Positions 1-8,900 of a stretch of 64,000 bases of DNA are shown here, in pieces. This DNA comes from JALOOB01 sp040766655 (lineage in GTDB: Bacteria; Chloroflexota; Anaerolineae; CG2-30-64-16). Below the pieces are notes generated by a model. It searched no databases. It worked only from the letters and a program-made list of their open reading frames with translations, and was not told the origin of the DNA. The stretch covers positions 372,001-436,000 of the forward strand of contig JAXGQB010000006.1 of the NCBI GenBank assembly GCA_040766655.1, given 5' to 3'. The position numbers and the translations under genes are program-made. How positions within the stretch are numbered: position 1 is the stretch's first letter; each line of letters starts with the position of its first letter.

Positions 1-671
1 GCAGTCTGGCCCAGTCCCACGGCGTAACCGGCCTGGAACAAGGTAATGGCCAGGTCCTGCACGCTCTGAGTGTTGGAGGTGTAGCCATAGACGCGCTCCA
101 TCTCCCCCCACAGCAATTCGCCCAGCCCGCACTTCTCGATCAGCCTGATCCGCTCGTCCTTGCCGACCGCCAGTTCGTCGAGCAACGCCTCCAGGATCTC
201 ATCCAAGAGCGGCTCGGCAGCGGCACATACACCCAGCATCTTCATCCTGACGACCGCGGGCGAGTCGCTCTGCTCCAACCGAGCGCGCAGCGCCTCTCGC
301 CGGCGCGCAACCTTGAAGAACTCCTGGTGCGGCTCGATATGCTGCCTGAATTCGGGCGGGAGTCCCAGCTCTGCCAGCCACAAGTCCGTCTGGTTTGCCC
401 TGAACGTCGCATATGCGAGCTCTACGTCCAGCAGCCAGTTCTCGGTGTCCGCCGGTGCGGGACCCTCGCGATAGAGCAGGAAGTGCCCTGCGGGCTCCTC
501 GCGCAGGATGCGGTGCTTCACGCCGAACTCATCGTTGTGGAGTGCGATCTTGATGATGTCGTCGAGCTCCAGCGCCTCGAACTCCGCGGCCAACTCGCGT
601 TTCTCGTCCGTCCACACCACGACACGGTGACGCGTAAACAGCCGGGCGAGTGCAGCCTTGATTTCATCCAT
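1..671 (-). CDS. pglZ: BREX-1 alkaline phosphatase-superfamily protein PglZ, N-terminal part (runs off the window)
   Basis: The frame is open from an ATG at 671 to the window edge, so about 223 N-terminal residues are present and the catalytic phosphatase domain lies outside. The visible part has the PglZ type A layout: an early hydrophobic strand around HRVVVWTDEK, then the LLDVELAYATF and LAELGLPPEFRQH stretches. PglZ is an essential BREX component of the alkaline phosphatase fold. The start lies 9 nt after the stop of the antitoxin gene, so both are probably on one transcript. Position after pglX is normal for type 1 BREX; brxL would be expected further left. Assignment rests on these motifs plus context and is strong, but completeness cannot be judged. 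Confidence 0.85.
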   Translation of the reverse strand, partial: MDEIKAALARLFTRHRVVVWTDEKRELAAEFEALELDDIIKIALHNDEFGVKHRILREEPAGHFLLYREGPAPADTENWLLDVELAYATFRANQTDLWLAELGLPPEFRQHIEPHQEFFKVARRREALRARLEQSDSPAVVRMKMLGVCAAAEPLLDEILEALLDELAVGKDERIRLIEKCGLGELLWGEMERVYGYTSNTQSVQDLAITLFQAGYAVGLGQT

Positions 672-680
672 GTTTGGCCC

Positions 681-1886
681 TTATGGGTTGAACTGGTAGT
701 GGAAAAGGCGGCGAACGTCGCCGTTTCCGACCAGAGAGGAAAAGATGCTGTAGTTGTGAGTCTCCCAGCGGATGCGCCCGGCGATGATCGCCGGGGAGAT
801 CTCCAGCCGGTCAGATAGTTCCAGAACGTCTTGATCATTGCTGGAGATCAGGAGATGTAACCCCGCCTCCTGCCAGAGGGCATCTGGGATGAGCCTTTCT
901 CGAGCGAACGCATCGGCCTCAGCCTCGCGCGGATCGTCATCCGTGCACGCATGATTATCCGTATCGTCGAAGAACGCCGGCCCATCCTCATGCAGATGGA
1001 GCTTCAAGTGGGCCAGCTCATGCATCAGGGTGAACCAGAAGTTGTCCAGCCGATCATGGCGGATGGTCATGCCGACTACCGGCGCTCCAGCAGGAGAGAG
1101 GAAACATGCACCGTCGAGATACGTCTTAGGAAGGTGCGGCAACAACACAAAGTGGATGCCGTGCTTTCTCAGAAAATCGGGGACCAGCCGAGGACCTTCT
1201 GAGTAGTGACTCAGGCGCACAAGCCTGCCAAAGAAAGTATCGTCCACTTCGTCGGTGTCATAGGCTGGCAACGCATCAGATCCGACCAGGGCCAGCGCGC
1301 GCGCCTGCCACGCAGTCAAAGCATGTGCGTTGATCTGGCGGTCGGTGCGGCGACAATACACCGGCTGCGATGTGCAATCGCTGAAGGAGGCAAAGAGACC
1401 TATCAGGAGTTCTTCTGCCTTTTCCCTTGCCTCGCGCAGCGTGCGAACAGAAGCACCGAAATATCCCGACGAAAACATCGCGGCAAACGGGTAGTTCCTT
1501 ACGTCGTACGCAGTGGGCGGCAGAGTCTCGCCTGGCTTCTGGAGAAGGACTTCAGCCGGAATGCCAAGCCCCTCGTGCAGTGCGCGGATCATCGTAAGCG
1601 TGAGCGGCCGTTTGCGGTTCAACACCTCTGAGACTTTGCTGGCGCTGCCGAGGTACTTGCCGAGGTCTTTGCGCGTCAATCCCATCTGATCCATGCGAAA
1701 CTCGATCGCGTCGATTGGGTCCGGCACGTCGATCGGCCAGCGCTGCTTCTCATATTGCTCGATGAGCGAGGCGAAGAGCTCCAGCTCGTCCTCTTCAGGC
1801 GAGTCGGGCGCCGCATCCATGAGCGTGCGCATGTACGCAAGTGCTGCGGCATGCTCCTCATCGGTTTTGATAATTCGTGGCTTCAC
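681..1886 (-). CDS. higA: HigA-type antitoxin: XRE helix-turn-helix fused to ImmA/IrrE zinc-peptidase domain
   Basis: A 401-residue protein. Residues 1-115 look like HigA: the IIKTDEEHAAALAYM start, then an XRE helix-turn-helix with LTRKDLGKYLGSASKVSEVL and NRKRPLTLTMIRALHEGL. The C-terminal half is an ImmA/IrrE-like metallopeptidase with MHELAHLKLHLH (HExxH, two His and the Glu) and a downstream EAEADAFARERLIP that usually supplies the third ligand. The GTG start shares one base with the toxin stop (TAGTG), so translation is probably coupled. HigA proteins neutralise HigB and repress their own promoter; the peptidase domain could make the repressor inducible, as in ImmA/ImmR systems. That last point is inference. 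It sits between pglX and pglZ, so it may also influence BREX expression. Confidence 0.85.
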   Translation of the reverse strand: MKPRIIKTDEEHAAALAYMRTLMDAAPDSPEEDELELFASLIEQYEKQRWPIDVPDPIDAIEFRMDQMGLTRKDLGKYLGSASKVSEVLNRKRPLTLTMIRALHEGLGIPAEVLLQKPGETLPPTAYDVRNYPFAAMFSSGYFGASVRTLREAREKAEELLIGLFASFSDCTSQPVYCRRTDRQINAHALTAWQARALALVGSDALPAYDTDEVDDTFFGRLVRLSHYSEGPRLVPDFLRKHGIHFVLLPHLPKTYLDGACFLSPAGAPVVGMTIRHDRLDNFWFTLMHELAHLKLHLHEDGPAFFDDTDNHACTDDDPREAEADAFARERLIPDALWQEAGLHLLISSNDQDVLELSDRLEISPAIIAGRIRWETHNYSIFSSLVGNGDVRRLFHYQFNP

Positions 1887-2179
1887 TAGATTTTCTCCGC
1901 ATCAATCCGATCGTACTCCTCGTGGGTACCAACAAAGCGTATGTCGACGATGCCTCTGCGATAGTTGACATGGATGATCAGTCGATATCGCCCACCCTTG
2001 ATCTTAAACTTGATGCGACTACCGGGTAGCTCGCTGGCATTCGGAAAATGATCGATCACCTGCGACGGCTCATCCCACAGGGCGCCATCCACTTCCGCTA
2101 ACCACGCTTGAAGAAGTCTGCGAGTCTGTTGATGCTTCTCCCAGAACTCGATGAGGAGTTTGCGATTGACTACCTTCAT
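1886..2179 (-). CDS. higB: HigB-family type II toxin (RelE-like mRNA interferase)
   Basis: A 97-residue protein with the full HigB_toxin family pattern: FWEKHQQTRRLLQAWLAEV near the N-terminus, GSRIKFKIKGGRYRLIIHV in the middle, and the IRFVGTHEEYDRID signature at the C-terminus. Family members are ribosome-dependent endoribonucleases that cleave mRNA and are held inactive by the HigA antitoxin encoded next. As is usual for hig loci, toxin precedes antitoxin. The ATG lies only 6 nt beyond a very good -10 box, so the message may be leaderless. Its own promoter separates this pair from the BREX genes on either side, although read-through from pglX is likely. Length is normal and nothing is missing, so the toxin should be active. 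Confidence 0.88.
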   Translation of the reverse strand: MKVVNRKLLIEFWEKHQQTRRLLQAWLAEVDGALWDEPSQVIDHFPNASELPGSRIKFKIKGGRYRLIIHVNYRRGIVDIRFVGTHEEYDRIDAEKI

Positions 2180-2184
2180 GGGTT

Positions 2185-2213
2185 ATCCTATTCCCTAATT
2201 GGGAATTTGTCAA
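2185..2213 (-). promoter_or_regulatory. Promoter of the higBA module
   Basis: On the minus strand, a perfect -35 box TTGACA (2213-2208) and a -10 box TAGGAT (2190-2185) are separated by exactly 17 bp. A start point 6-7 nt downstream of the -10 would fall on or next to the higB ATG at 2179, predicting a leaderless or nearly leaderless mRNA. One of two AT-rich palindromes lies inside the spacer. Confidence 0.7.
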
Positions 2214-2235
2214 GTATGATTCCTTAATTAGGAAC
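2190..2235. promoter_or_regulatory. Paired palindromic operators for the HigA-type repressor
   Basis: Two related dyads lie 29 bp apart centre to centre: ATTCCCTAATTGGGAAT at 2190-2206 and ATTCCTTAATTAGGAAC at 2219-2235. The first occupies the promoter spacer and the second lies just upstream of the -35 box. HigA antitoxins bind such palindromes to autorepress. Spacing near three helical turns would let two dimers bind the same face. Binding by this antitoxin is inferred. Confidence 0.6.
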
Positions 2236-2266
2236 AGTCAACTGACCTATCGATCTGGCATCCTAC

Positions 2267-5200
2267 TCAAGCGTTCAGCCCCACCACCCGGCGCAGCGCG
2301 GCGCCGAATTTCGCGTAGTTCACCTTCACGCCGTCGTCCAGGTCGATGCGGATCTGCTTGCGCGCCAGGTCCAGCAGCACTTCCTCGTAGGCCTCCAGTT
2401 CCTTGAGCACCTTATCCAGCCGGGCCACCTCTTTCACCGCGGCGGCCTTCTCCCGGTTCGACGCGCCGGCCCGGATGATCTCGTGCGCCATCTCCGCGCG
2501 CCGCGCGGCGAGCTTCGCCTGGTACTCGCGCAGGTAGTCGTTGAGCACCACCGAGACCGTGTCGGGCCGGTAGCGGTGCATGTACACAAGCGCGTTGAAG
2601 CTGCCCTCGGGCGACGAGAAGAGCCAGTAGATGGGCCGGCGCTTGTAGCGCTTCAGGTGATCGTCGTAGAACTCGCGCACGAAGAACGAGCGGATGTCGC
2701 GGCCGATGGATTCTTCGATGAACGCCAGGTTCTCCGCGTAGTGTTCCTCCCCGAACGTGACGCGCAGGAAGCGGCCGAAGCGCGCGACGATGTCGTCGGT
2801 GAACCAGTCAGCGTCGAGGATGGGCAGCACGTTGTTCCTGTCGGGCAGGAAACGGATTGCAGATTGCAGATTGAAGATTGAAGATGACGAGCGAGCTTGA
2901 ACCTCTGCCCCCACGATGCGCAGGTAGTGGTCCAGCGTCTCGCCTGCGTTCGCCAGGATCAGGCCCGACTTGTCGAGGGAGTAGCGGCCGAACATGCAGC
3001 CAACCGCGTAGGAGATGAACTCCCGTATCGTATCGGCACGGAGCAGTCGCTCCAGCTCCTCCTCGCTCTTGTTGCCGCCGTAGCGGTAGTGTGGGTTGCA
3101 GGTGAGGGTGATCTCGGAGAGGGGGACGTCGGGGGTGAGCTCGTCCTGCAGGCCGTAGGCGTCGATGAAGATGCGGTTGTTTTCCTCTTCCAGGCGCTGC
3201 ATCTCCAGCGTCATGTCGCGCCAGTGAGCGCGCATGGCCGCGTAGGTGTTGGCGAGGCTGTCACGGCGAAAGTCTGACCGCAGCAAGGGCGACTCGGCGA
3301 AGTCCCAGGAGGTTTCGTAAGAATCCCAATCTGTGCGGGCTATCCCAACCAGTCTTTCGGTCTTTGGCCCGCTCGTACTAACATCGCTCGACCAGTCAAA
3401 GGGAATGGAAGCGATTTCTCCAACGTTGAACGTGAGGGCAGGACTCGAAATCTCGAGCACTCGCCGAGCGATCACGGAGTTCAGGTAGGCGAGAACCGAA
3501 TGCTCAAGCTCCTCAGCGAATACACCTGGCCCTCGGTTCCCGATGACATAGCCGTGCGGCAAATACCTGAAGGAAGGATACCCTGTACCGACATCTCCCC
3601 ACGTGAAGCACTCTCTATAGAAATACTCTGTGTTGAATATCCGTCGAGACCAGTGGGTAGTGTTGGGATCCCGTGGATTGTTCACCACCCAGTGCTTTAT
3701 TTCCTGTCCATCGTTTTGCCAGTTAATGAGGTACTCGCTATTGCCAAACCACTTGCGGTACTGTCCTCCCTTATTGTACGGGTGCCACTTCACAGGTGCT
3801 GCCTCTCGGCTGTAGCGGCCAACGCTTGCTTTGTTCTTAGAAACCTCATGCCAAAAGCGTAGGAATCTCTCATTATCGGTCGTGGACATTCCTGCCCTAA
3901 CTTCCGCCCTGCTTGAGATGGTACTTCTCAGCTCGAAGATGCGCCGAAACCTGTCGCTCACCCAGTAGCCGATTGGCATACCCGGGATATCATCGAAATC
4001 AGTGGCGGAAGCAAGATAGTAGTTGGCTGCTTTGGGACCGTTCCCGTTTGGTATGCTGACGCGAAGCGCTGCTTCTTTCGCAGCCTCGTCGTTGCCGTCT
4101 ACAAGGCGCAGATAGGCTCCTTTGAAGTCCGGATGCCTTACTTCTTCCATCACAAAAGCTGTGGTGGAGACTACATCACCGCCAATACTATCAAAAGCTC
4201 TCGCACCCAGGTGAGCCATCGACAGGATCGTGCTTCCTTCAAGCAGCTTTCTGCGTAACTTCTCGTAGGATGATAGGAACATCCAGCTGTGCATTGTTAT
4301 CATCCCGACCACGCCGAGAGGGGCCGCAAGAACCTTGTTGCGCTCAATGAACATGGCAAATAGGTCGGACTTGCTATCGGGGTAGACGGTCGGTGCATAT
4401 TCCCTCATTCCACCATTCAAATATCCACTGCCCAGGTATGGCGGGTTCGTCACCACCACGTGATACTTTCGCGCCAGGTACGCCAGCTGCTCCAGCACGC
4501 CCAGCACGCGCTCGTTCGCCAGCCCGTCCAGCAGGTTCCCCGCGCTGCCGATGCGGCCCTGCAGCGTCTCGATCTGGTCGAGCGTGAGCTGCGGCTGGAG
4601 CAGCGAGCCGATGTTGGCGATCTGCGCCCACAGACCCAGGTCGTGCAGCAGCGCGTCCCGCATGGGCAGGTCGACCAGGCTGCGGTCAAGCTCCCTGAAC
4701 CACGACACACCGGCCAAATCCGCCTCGGTGATCTCCGCGGGCGCGTACGCGCAGATGTGGGGCGCGACCCCGCGCCTCAGAAAGCGGCGGTCGCGGCCGC
4801 GCGCCTTCATGGTGAGCGCGAACGCGGCCAGGCTGGCGCTGCGCGGATCGATCTCCATGCCGTAGAGGTTCTTCTCCAGGATCAGCCGGGGGATGTCGGG
4901 CGGGTTGTAGCCCTCCTCTTCATAGATCAGGTACAGCAGGTCGAACGAGTAGGTCAGCATGTGGCCGGAGCCGCATGCGGGGTCGCCCAGCCGGATCTCC
5001 TCCGGCGAGCCGATCCGCAGGAAGTCAGTCTCGGGCTCCTCTGGCTTGATGTAGTACGGCATCTGGCCCGCTTGCGGGTCGGCCAGGCGCGAATGGGGCC
5101 GGTTCAGCAGCCACAGCCGGCCCAGCGAGTTCTCCACCAGGTAACGCACGATCCAGTGGGGCGTGTAGAGCGCGGTCTTGGCGGGCAGCTCGTCGGGCTC

Positions 5201-5866
5201 CACCTTGCCGCCCCGCTTGACCTTGGCGTCGACCTCGTCCTTCTTCTCCGCGATGTAGAACTGGTACAGCCAGCCGATGACTTCCACGTCCTGGCACGCC
5301 TCGGGGGTCAGGGCCTCACGCGCGGCGGCGAGCACCGAGTTCGGCGAGAGCAGATCTGCAGGCATGAGCAGCTCGGTGACGTCGCCGATCGGCTCGAACA
5401 TGAACGGCATGCTGGCGTGGTAGGCGTTGCAGGCAGACACCAACAGCAGTCGGTACGCCTCGCCCTGCGCATCGCTCGATCGCATCCGTCCGGCTAACAG
5501 GTCCGACACCATCTTGCGGTCCAGTGCGTGCGCCAACTCGTCGTCGAATACGCCCGCCTTGGCCTCCTGCAGGATCTCGGGCAACGTGCCGTCGTCCGCT
5601 GGCGAGACGATCCGCATCGGCGTATAGGCGTTGGCGTCCATGAAGCGCAGCGCGCAGAAGCGGTTGAACCAGGTGTACGCGACGCGCTCGACGACCGCCT
5701 CGCGCGAGGTCGAGCGGAGCTCGTGCTTGAGGTTGGCGATGGCCGTCGCGTAGCCGCGCAGCTCCGCGCTGTCTGTGCCAAGCACCGCGTCGAGCCGGCC
5801 GGCGACCTGCTCGTGCAGCTGATGCCGCGCAGCCTGTGCGAAGCGTTCGAGGGGCTTCGTGTCCAT
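2267..5866 (-). CDS. pglX: BREX-1 adenine-N6 methyltransferase PglX, copy 2
   Basis: About 1199 residues from the ATG at 5866 (MDTKPLERF), which matches the start of the neighbouring copy; the frame opens 60 nt further upstream without support. Motif I DPACGSGHML is near residue 294 and the catalytic NPPY at 474-477, typical of N6-adenine methylases. PglX methylates host DNA so BREX can tell self from phage. Residues 1-473 are almost identical to copy 1; residues about 478-840 are only distantly similar and probably form the target-recognition region; the C-terminus is again closely similar. It differs from copy 1 by an extra stretch of roughly 17 residues (HYLRIVGAEVQARSSSSIFN) created around a 7-bp tandem repeat at 2855-2882. 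Confidence 0.92.
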   Translation of the reverse strand: MDTKPLERFAQAARHQLHEQVAGRLDAVLGTDSAELRGYATAIANLKHELRSTSREAVVERVAYTWFNRFCALRFMDANAYTPMRIVSPADDGTLPEILQEAKAGVFDDELAHALDRKMVSDLLAGRMRSSDAQGEAYRLLLVSACNAYHASMPFMFEPIGDVTELLMPADLLSPNSVLAAAREALTPEACQDVEVIGWLYQFYIAEKKDEVDAKVKRGGKVEPDELPAKTALYTPHWIVRYLVENSLGRLWLLNRPHSRLADPQAGQMPYYIKPEEPETDFLRIGSPEEIRLGDPACGSGHMLTYSFDLLYLIYEEEGYNPPDIPRLILEKNLYGMEIDPRSASLAAFALTMKARGRDRRFLRRGVAPHICAYAPAEITEADLAGVSWFRELDRSLVDLPMRDALLHDLGLWAQIANIGSLLQPQLTLDQIETLQGRIGSAGNLLDGLANERVLGVLEQLAYLARKYHVVVTNPPYLGSGYLNGGMREYAPTVYPDSKSDLFAMFIERNKVLAAPLGVVGMITMHSWMFLSSYEKLRRKLLEGSTILSMAHLGARAFDSIGGDVVSTTAFVMEEVRHPDFKGAYLRLVDGNDEAAKEAALRVSIPNGNGPKAANYYLASATDFDDIPGMPIGYWVSDRFRRIFELRSTISSRAEVRAGMSTTDNERFLRFWHEVSKNKASVGRYSREAAPVKWHPYNKGGQYRKWFGNSEYLINWQNDGQEIKHWVVNNPRDPNTTHWSRRIFNTEYFYRECFTWGDVGTGYPSFRYLPHGYVIGNRGPGVFAEELEHSVLAYLNSVIARRVLEISSPALTFNVGEIASIPFDWSSDVSTSGPKTERLVGIARTDWDSYETSWDFAESPLLRSDFRRDSLANTYAAMRAHWRDMTLEMQRLEEENNRIFIDAYGLQDELTPDVPLSEITLTCNPHYRYGGNKSEEELERLLRADTIREFISYAVGCMFGRYSLDKSGLILANAGETLDHYLRIVGAEVQARSSSSIFNLQSAIRFLPDRNNVLPILDADWFTDDIVARFGRFLRVTFGEEHYAENLAFIEESIGRDIRSFFVREFYDDHLKRYKRRPIYWLFSSPEGSFNALVYMHRYRPDTVSVVLNDYLREYQAKLAARRAEMAHEIIRAGASNREKAAAVKEVARLDKVLKELEAYEEVLLDLARKQIRIDLDDGVKVNYAKFGAALRRVVGLNA
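2855..2882. repeat. Four-unit heptanucleotide tandem repeat inside pglX copy 2
   Basis: Two GATTGCA units (2855-2868) are followed by two GATTGAA units (2869-2882). The unit is seven bases, so gain or loss of one copy would shift the reading frame of pglX copy 2 about 200 codons before its end. Copy 1 has no such repeat at the equivalent place (about 6510-6545). Confidence 0.8.
4445..5866. repeat. Long direct repeat shared with 8037-9458 (pglX 5' halves)
   Basis: The first 473 codons of pglX copy 2 match the first 473 codons of copy 1 in the same register, with only scattered substitutions at DNA level, up to the codon for the N of NPPY. This makes a direct repeat of about 1.4 kb, 3.6 kb apart, and a likely substrate for homologous recombination. 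Confidence 0.85.
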
Positions 5867-5936
5867 CTTCAGTCCTGTGTCGCTGCAGGGACGAGCGGGA
5901 CGCAAAGTCATGCAAGCCGTCGGCATCCGATTCTCC

Positions 5937-8900
5937 CTACGCGTTCAGCCCGACCACACGGCGCAGCGCGGTGCCGAACTTCGCGTAATTCACCTTCACC
6001 CCATCGTCCAGGTCGATACGGATCTGCTTGCGCGCCAGGTCCAGCAGTACTTCCTCGTAGGCCTCCAGTTCCTTGAGCACCTTATCAAGCCGGGCCACCT
6101 CTTTCACCGCCGCGGCCTTCTCCCGGTTCGACACGCCGGCCCGAATGCTGTTGTGCAGCGCGTCGGCCCGCGCCGAGGCAAGCTTGGCGATGTACTCGCG
6201 CAGGTAGTCGTTGAGCACCACCGAGACCGTGTCCGGCCGGTAGCGGTGCATGTACACGAGCGCGTTGAAGCTGCCCCCGGGTGACGAGAAAAGCCAGTAG
6301 ATCGGCCGGCGCTTGTAGCGTTTCAGGTGATCGTCGTAGAACTCGCGCACGAAGAACGAGCGGATGTCGCGGCCGAGTGCCTCTTCGATGAACGCGAGGT
6401 TCTCCGCGTAGTACGCCTCGCCGAAGGTGACACGTAGGAAGCGGCCGAACCGCGCGACGACGTCGTCGGTGAACCAGTCAGCGTCGAGGATGGGCAGCAC
6501 GTTGTCCCTGTCGGGCACGAACGTGGGATGGGGGACCTGCGCCAAGTAGTCGTCCAGCGTCTCGCCCGCGTTCGCCAGGATCAGGCCCGGCTTGTCCAGC
6601 GAGTACCGGCCGAACATGCAGCCCACTGCATAGGAGATGAACTCCCGCATCGTGTCCGCGCGCAGCAGCCGCTCCAGCTCTTCTTCGCTCTTGTTTCCGC
6701 CGAAGCGATAGTGCGGGTTGCAGGTGAGCGTGATCTCGGAGAGGGGGACATCCGGCGTGAGCTCGTCCTGCAGGCCGTAGGCGTCGATGAAGATGCGATT
6801 GTTCTCTTCTTCGAGACGCTGCATATCCACGGTCATGTCGCGCCAGTGGGCGCGCAGGGCCGCATAGGTGCCGGCGAGGGTGTCCCGGCGAAAGTAGGGC
6901 CGCGACAGCGGCAAGGCTGCAAAATCCCAGGAAGTTTCGTAGGCGTCCCAGTCTGCGCGGCATCCATCGATAAGGATGGCAATGTTCTGAACCACGTCGT
7001 CAGCTGCAGCTTGAACCTCAGGGACTATCGGAAATCGTGCGATCTGACCTACTTCGAAATTCAAAGTCGGGGTCAGCGCGTCGATAGTGCCGCGCATAAC
7101 TGGGGAGTTCATAACCCCTAGCGTGAGCTTCAGCATCCGGTTCGAGTCGGCGAAGAGTGAACAGCCAGCCACATCGTAAATGAATCCTGGTGGAAAGTAG
7201 CGTAGGGAGAAACCACCGCTGGTGACCTTAGACCAACTTGCTGCCTCCAGGAAGTACGTGTCTGGATTCCGTATGACGGACTTGGGTCTCATGTCAAGTA
7301 GCTCCCGCCCGTCATCATACCAATCGATAACGTATTCCTGGTTGCCGTACCACTTTCGGAATTTTCCCCCCTTGTTGTATGGGAACCATCTGCGTCGAGT
7401 ACTGACCGCCTGGCGACGGTCAGTACACCCAAATCCGGTTCGATGGATGCTGACTTCGTGCCAATGCCGTAAGAAACGATCATTCTCGGCGGTAGCTACA
7501 CCCTGGCACGCCCTCACGAGCTCGCCCAGGAGTTGTGCGCGTGAGTAGACTCCAATCAACTTCTCACTGACCCAATACGCAATCGGCGCACCGGGGATCT
7601 TCTTGAGGTCCGCAGCGGAGGCGCGGTAGAACCACCCGCAACTCGGGTTTTTGATCGCCTCCAACGCCTTCTCGGGCTGCATGTCGGCACCGTAAAACCG
7701 ATCAAGATCAATATACGCGCCTCGATGGTCGCGCTGGGGCCTGGTGAACAAAGTGAAACCACAGATGGACACGAATGCCGAGTCAAAGAAGGCGTGAAAT
7801 TCCGGCCGCACCAAGCTCGTGATCGTGCATTCATCTAGGATCGTGTCTCGCAGCTTCTCGAAGGAGCTGAGGAACATCCAGTTGAAAGGCGTCATCATGC
7901 CGATGAAACCACCTGCACGAACCTGCTCCTTGACCCGTATCATGAAAGCAGAGAACAGATCAGACTTCACATCAGCATAGCGGGCTCGGAGAAAGTCCTT
8001 GAGATCATCATTCATCCCGCCACCCATATACGGCGGGTTTGTGATCACCACATGATACTTTCGCGCCAGGTACGCCAGCTGCTCCAGCACGCCCAGCACG
8101 CGCTCGTTCGCCAGCCCGTCCAGCAGGTTCCCCGCGCTGCCGATGCGGCCCTGCAGCGTCTCGATCTGGTCGAGCGTGAGCTGCGGCTGGAGCAGCGACC
8201 CGATGTTGCCTATCTGCGCCCACAGACCCAGGTCGTGCAGCAGCGCGTCCCGCATGGGCAGGTCCACCAGGTTCGTGCTGAGCGCCTTGAACCAGGCCAC
8301 GCCGGCCAGCTCCGCCTCGGTGATCTCCGCGGGCGCGTACGCGCAGATGTTGGGGCGCACCCCGCGCCTCAGAAAGCGGCGATCTCGACTGCGCGCCTTC
8401 ATGGTGAGTGCGAACGCGGCCAGGCTGGCGCTGCGCGGATCGATCTCCATGCCGTAGAGGTTCTTCTCCAGGATCAGCCGGGGGATGTCGGGCGGGTTGT
8501 AGCCCTCTTCCTCATAGATCAGGTACAGCAGATCGAACGAGTAGGTCAGCATGTGGCCGGAGCCGCATGCAGGGTCGCCCAGCCGGATCTCCTCCGGCGA
8601 GCCGATCCGCAGGAAGTCGGTCTCGGGCTCCTCTGGCTTGATGTAGTACGGCATCTGGCCCGCTTGCGGGTCCGCCAGGCGCGAATGGGGCCGGTTCAGC
8701 AGCCACAGCCGGCCCAGCGAGTTCTCCACCAGGTAACGGACGATCCAGTGGGGCGTGTAGAGCGCGGTCTTGGCGGGCAGCTCGTCGGGCTCCACCTTGC
8801 CGCCCCGCTTGACCTTGGCGTCGACCTCGTCCTTCTTCTCCGCGATGTAGAACTGGTACAGCCAGCCGATGACCTCCACGTCCTGGCACGTCTCGGGGGT

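Noticed and set aside
4460..5497. Long plus-strand open frame opposite pglX copy 2 (and its twin at 8052-9518 opposite copy 1)
   Set aside because: Both are antisense to the conserved methyltransferase halves, and the encoded proteins are Arg/Gln/His-rich with no recognisable domain. They follow from GC-rich third positions.
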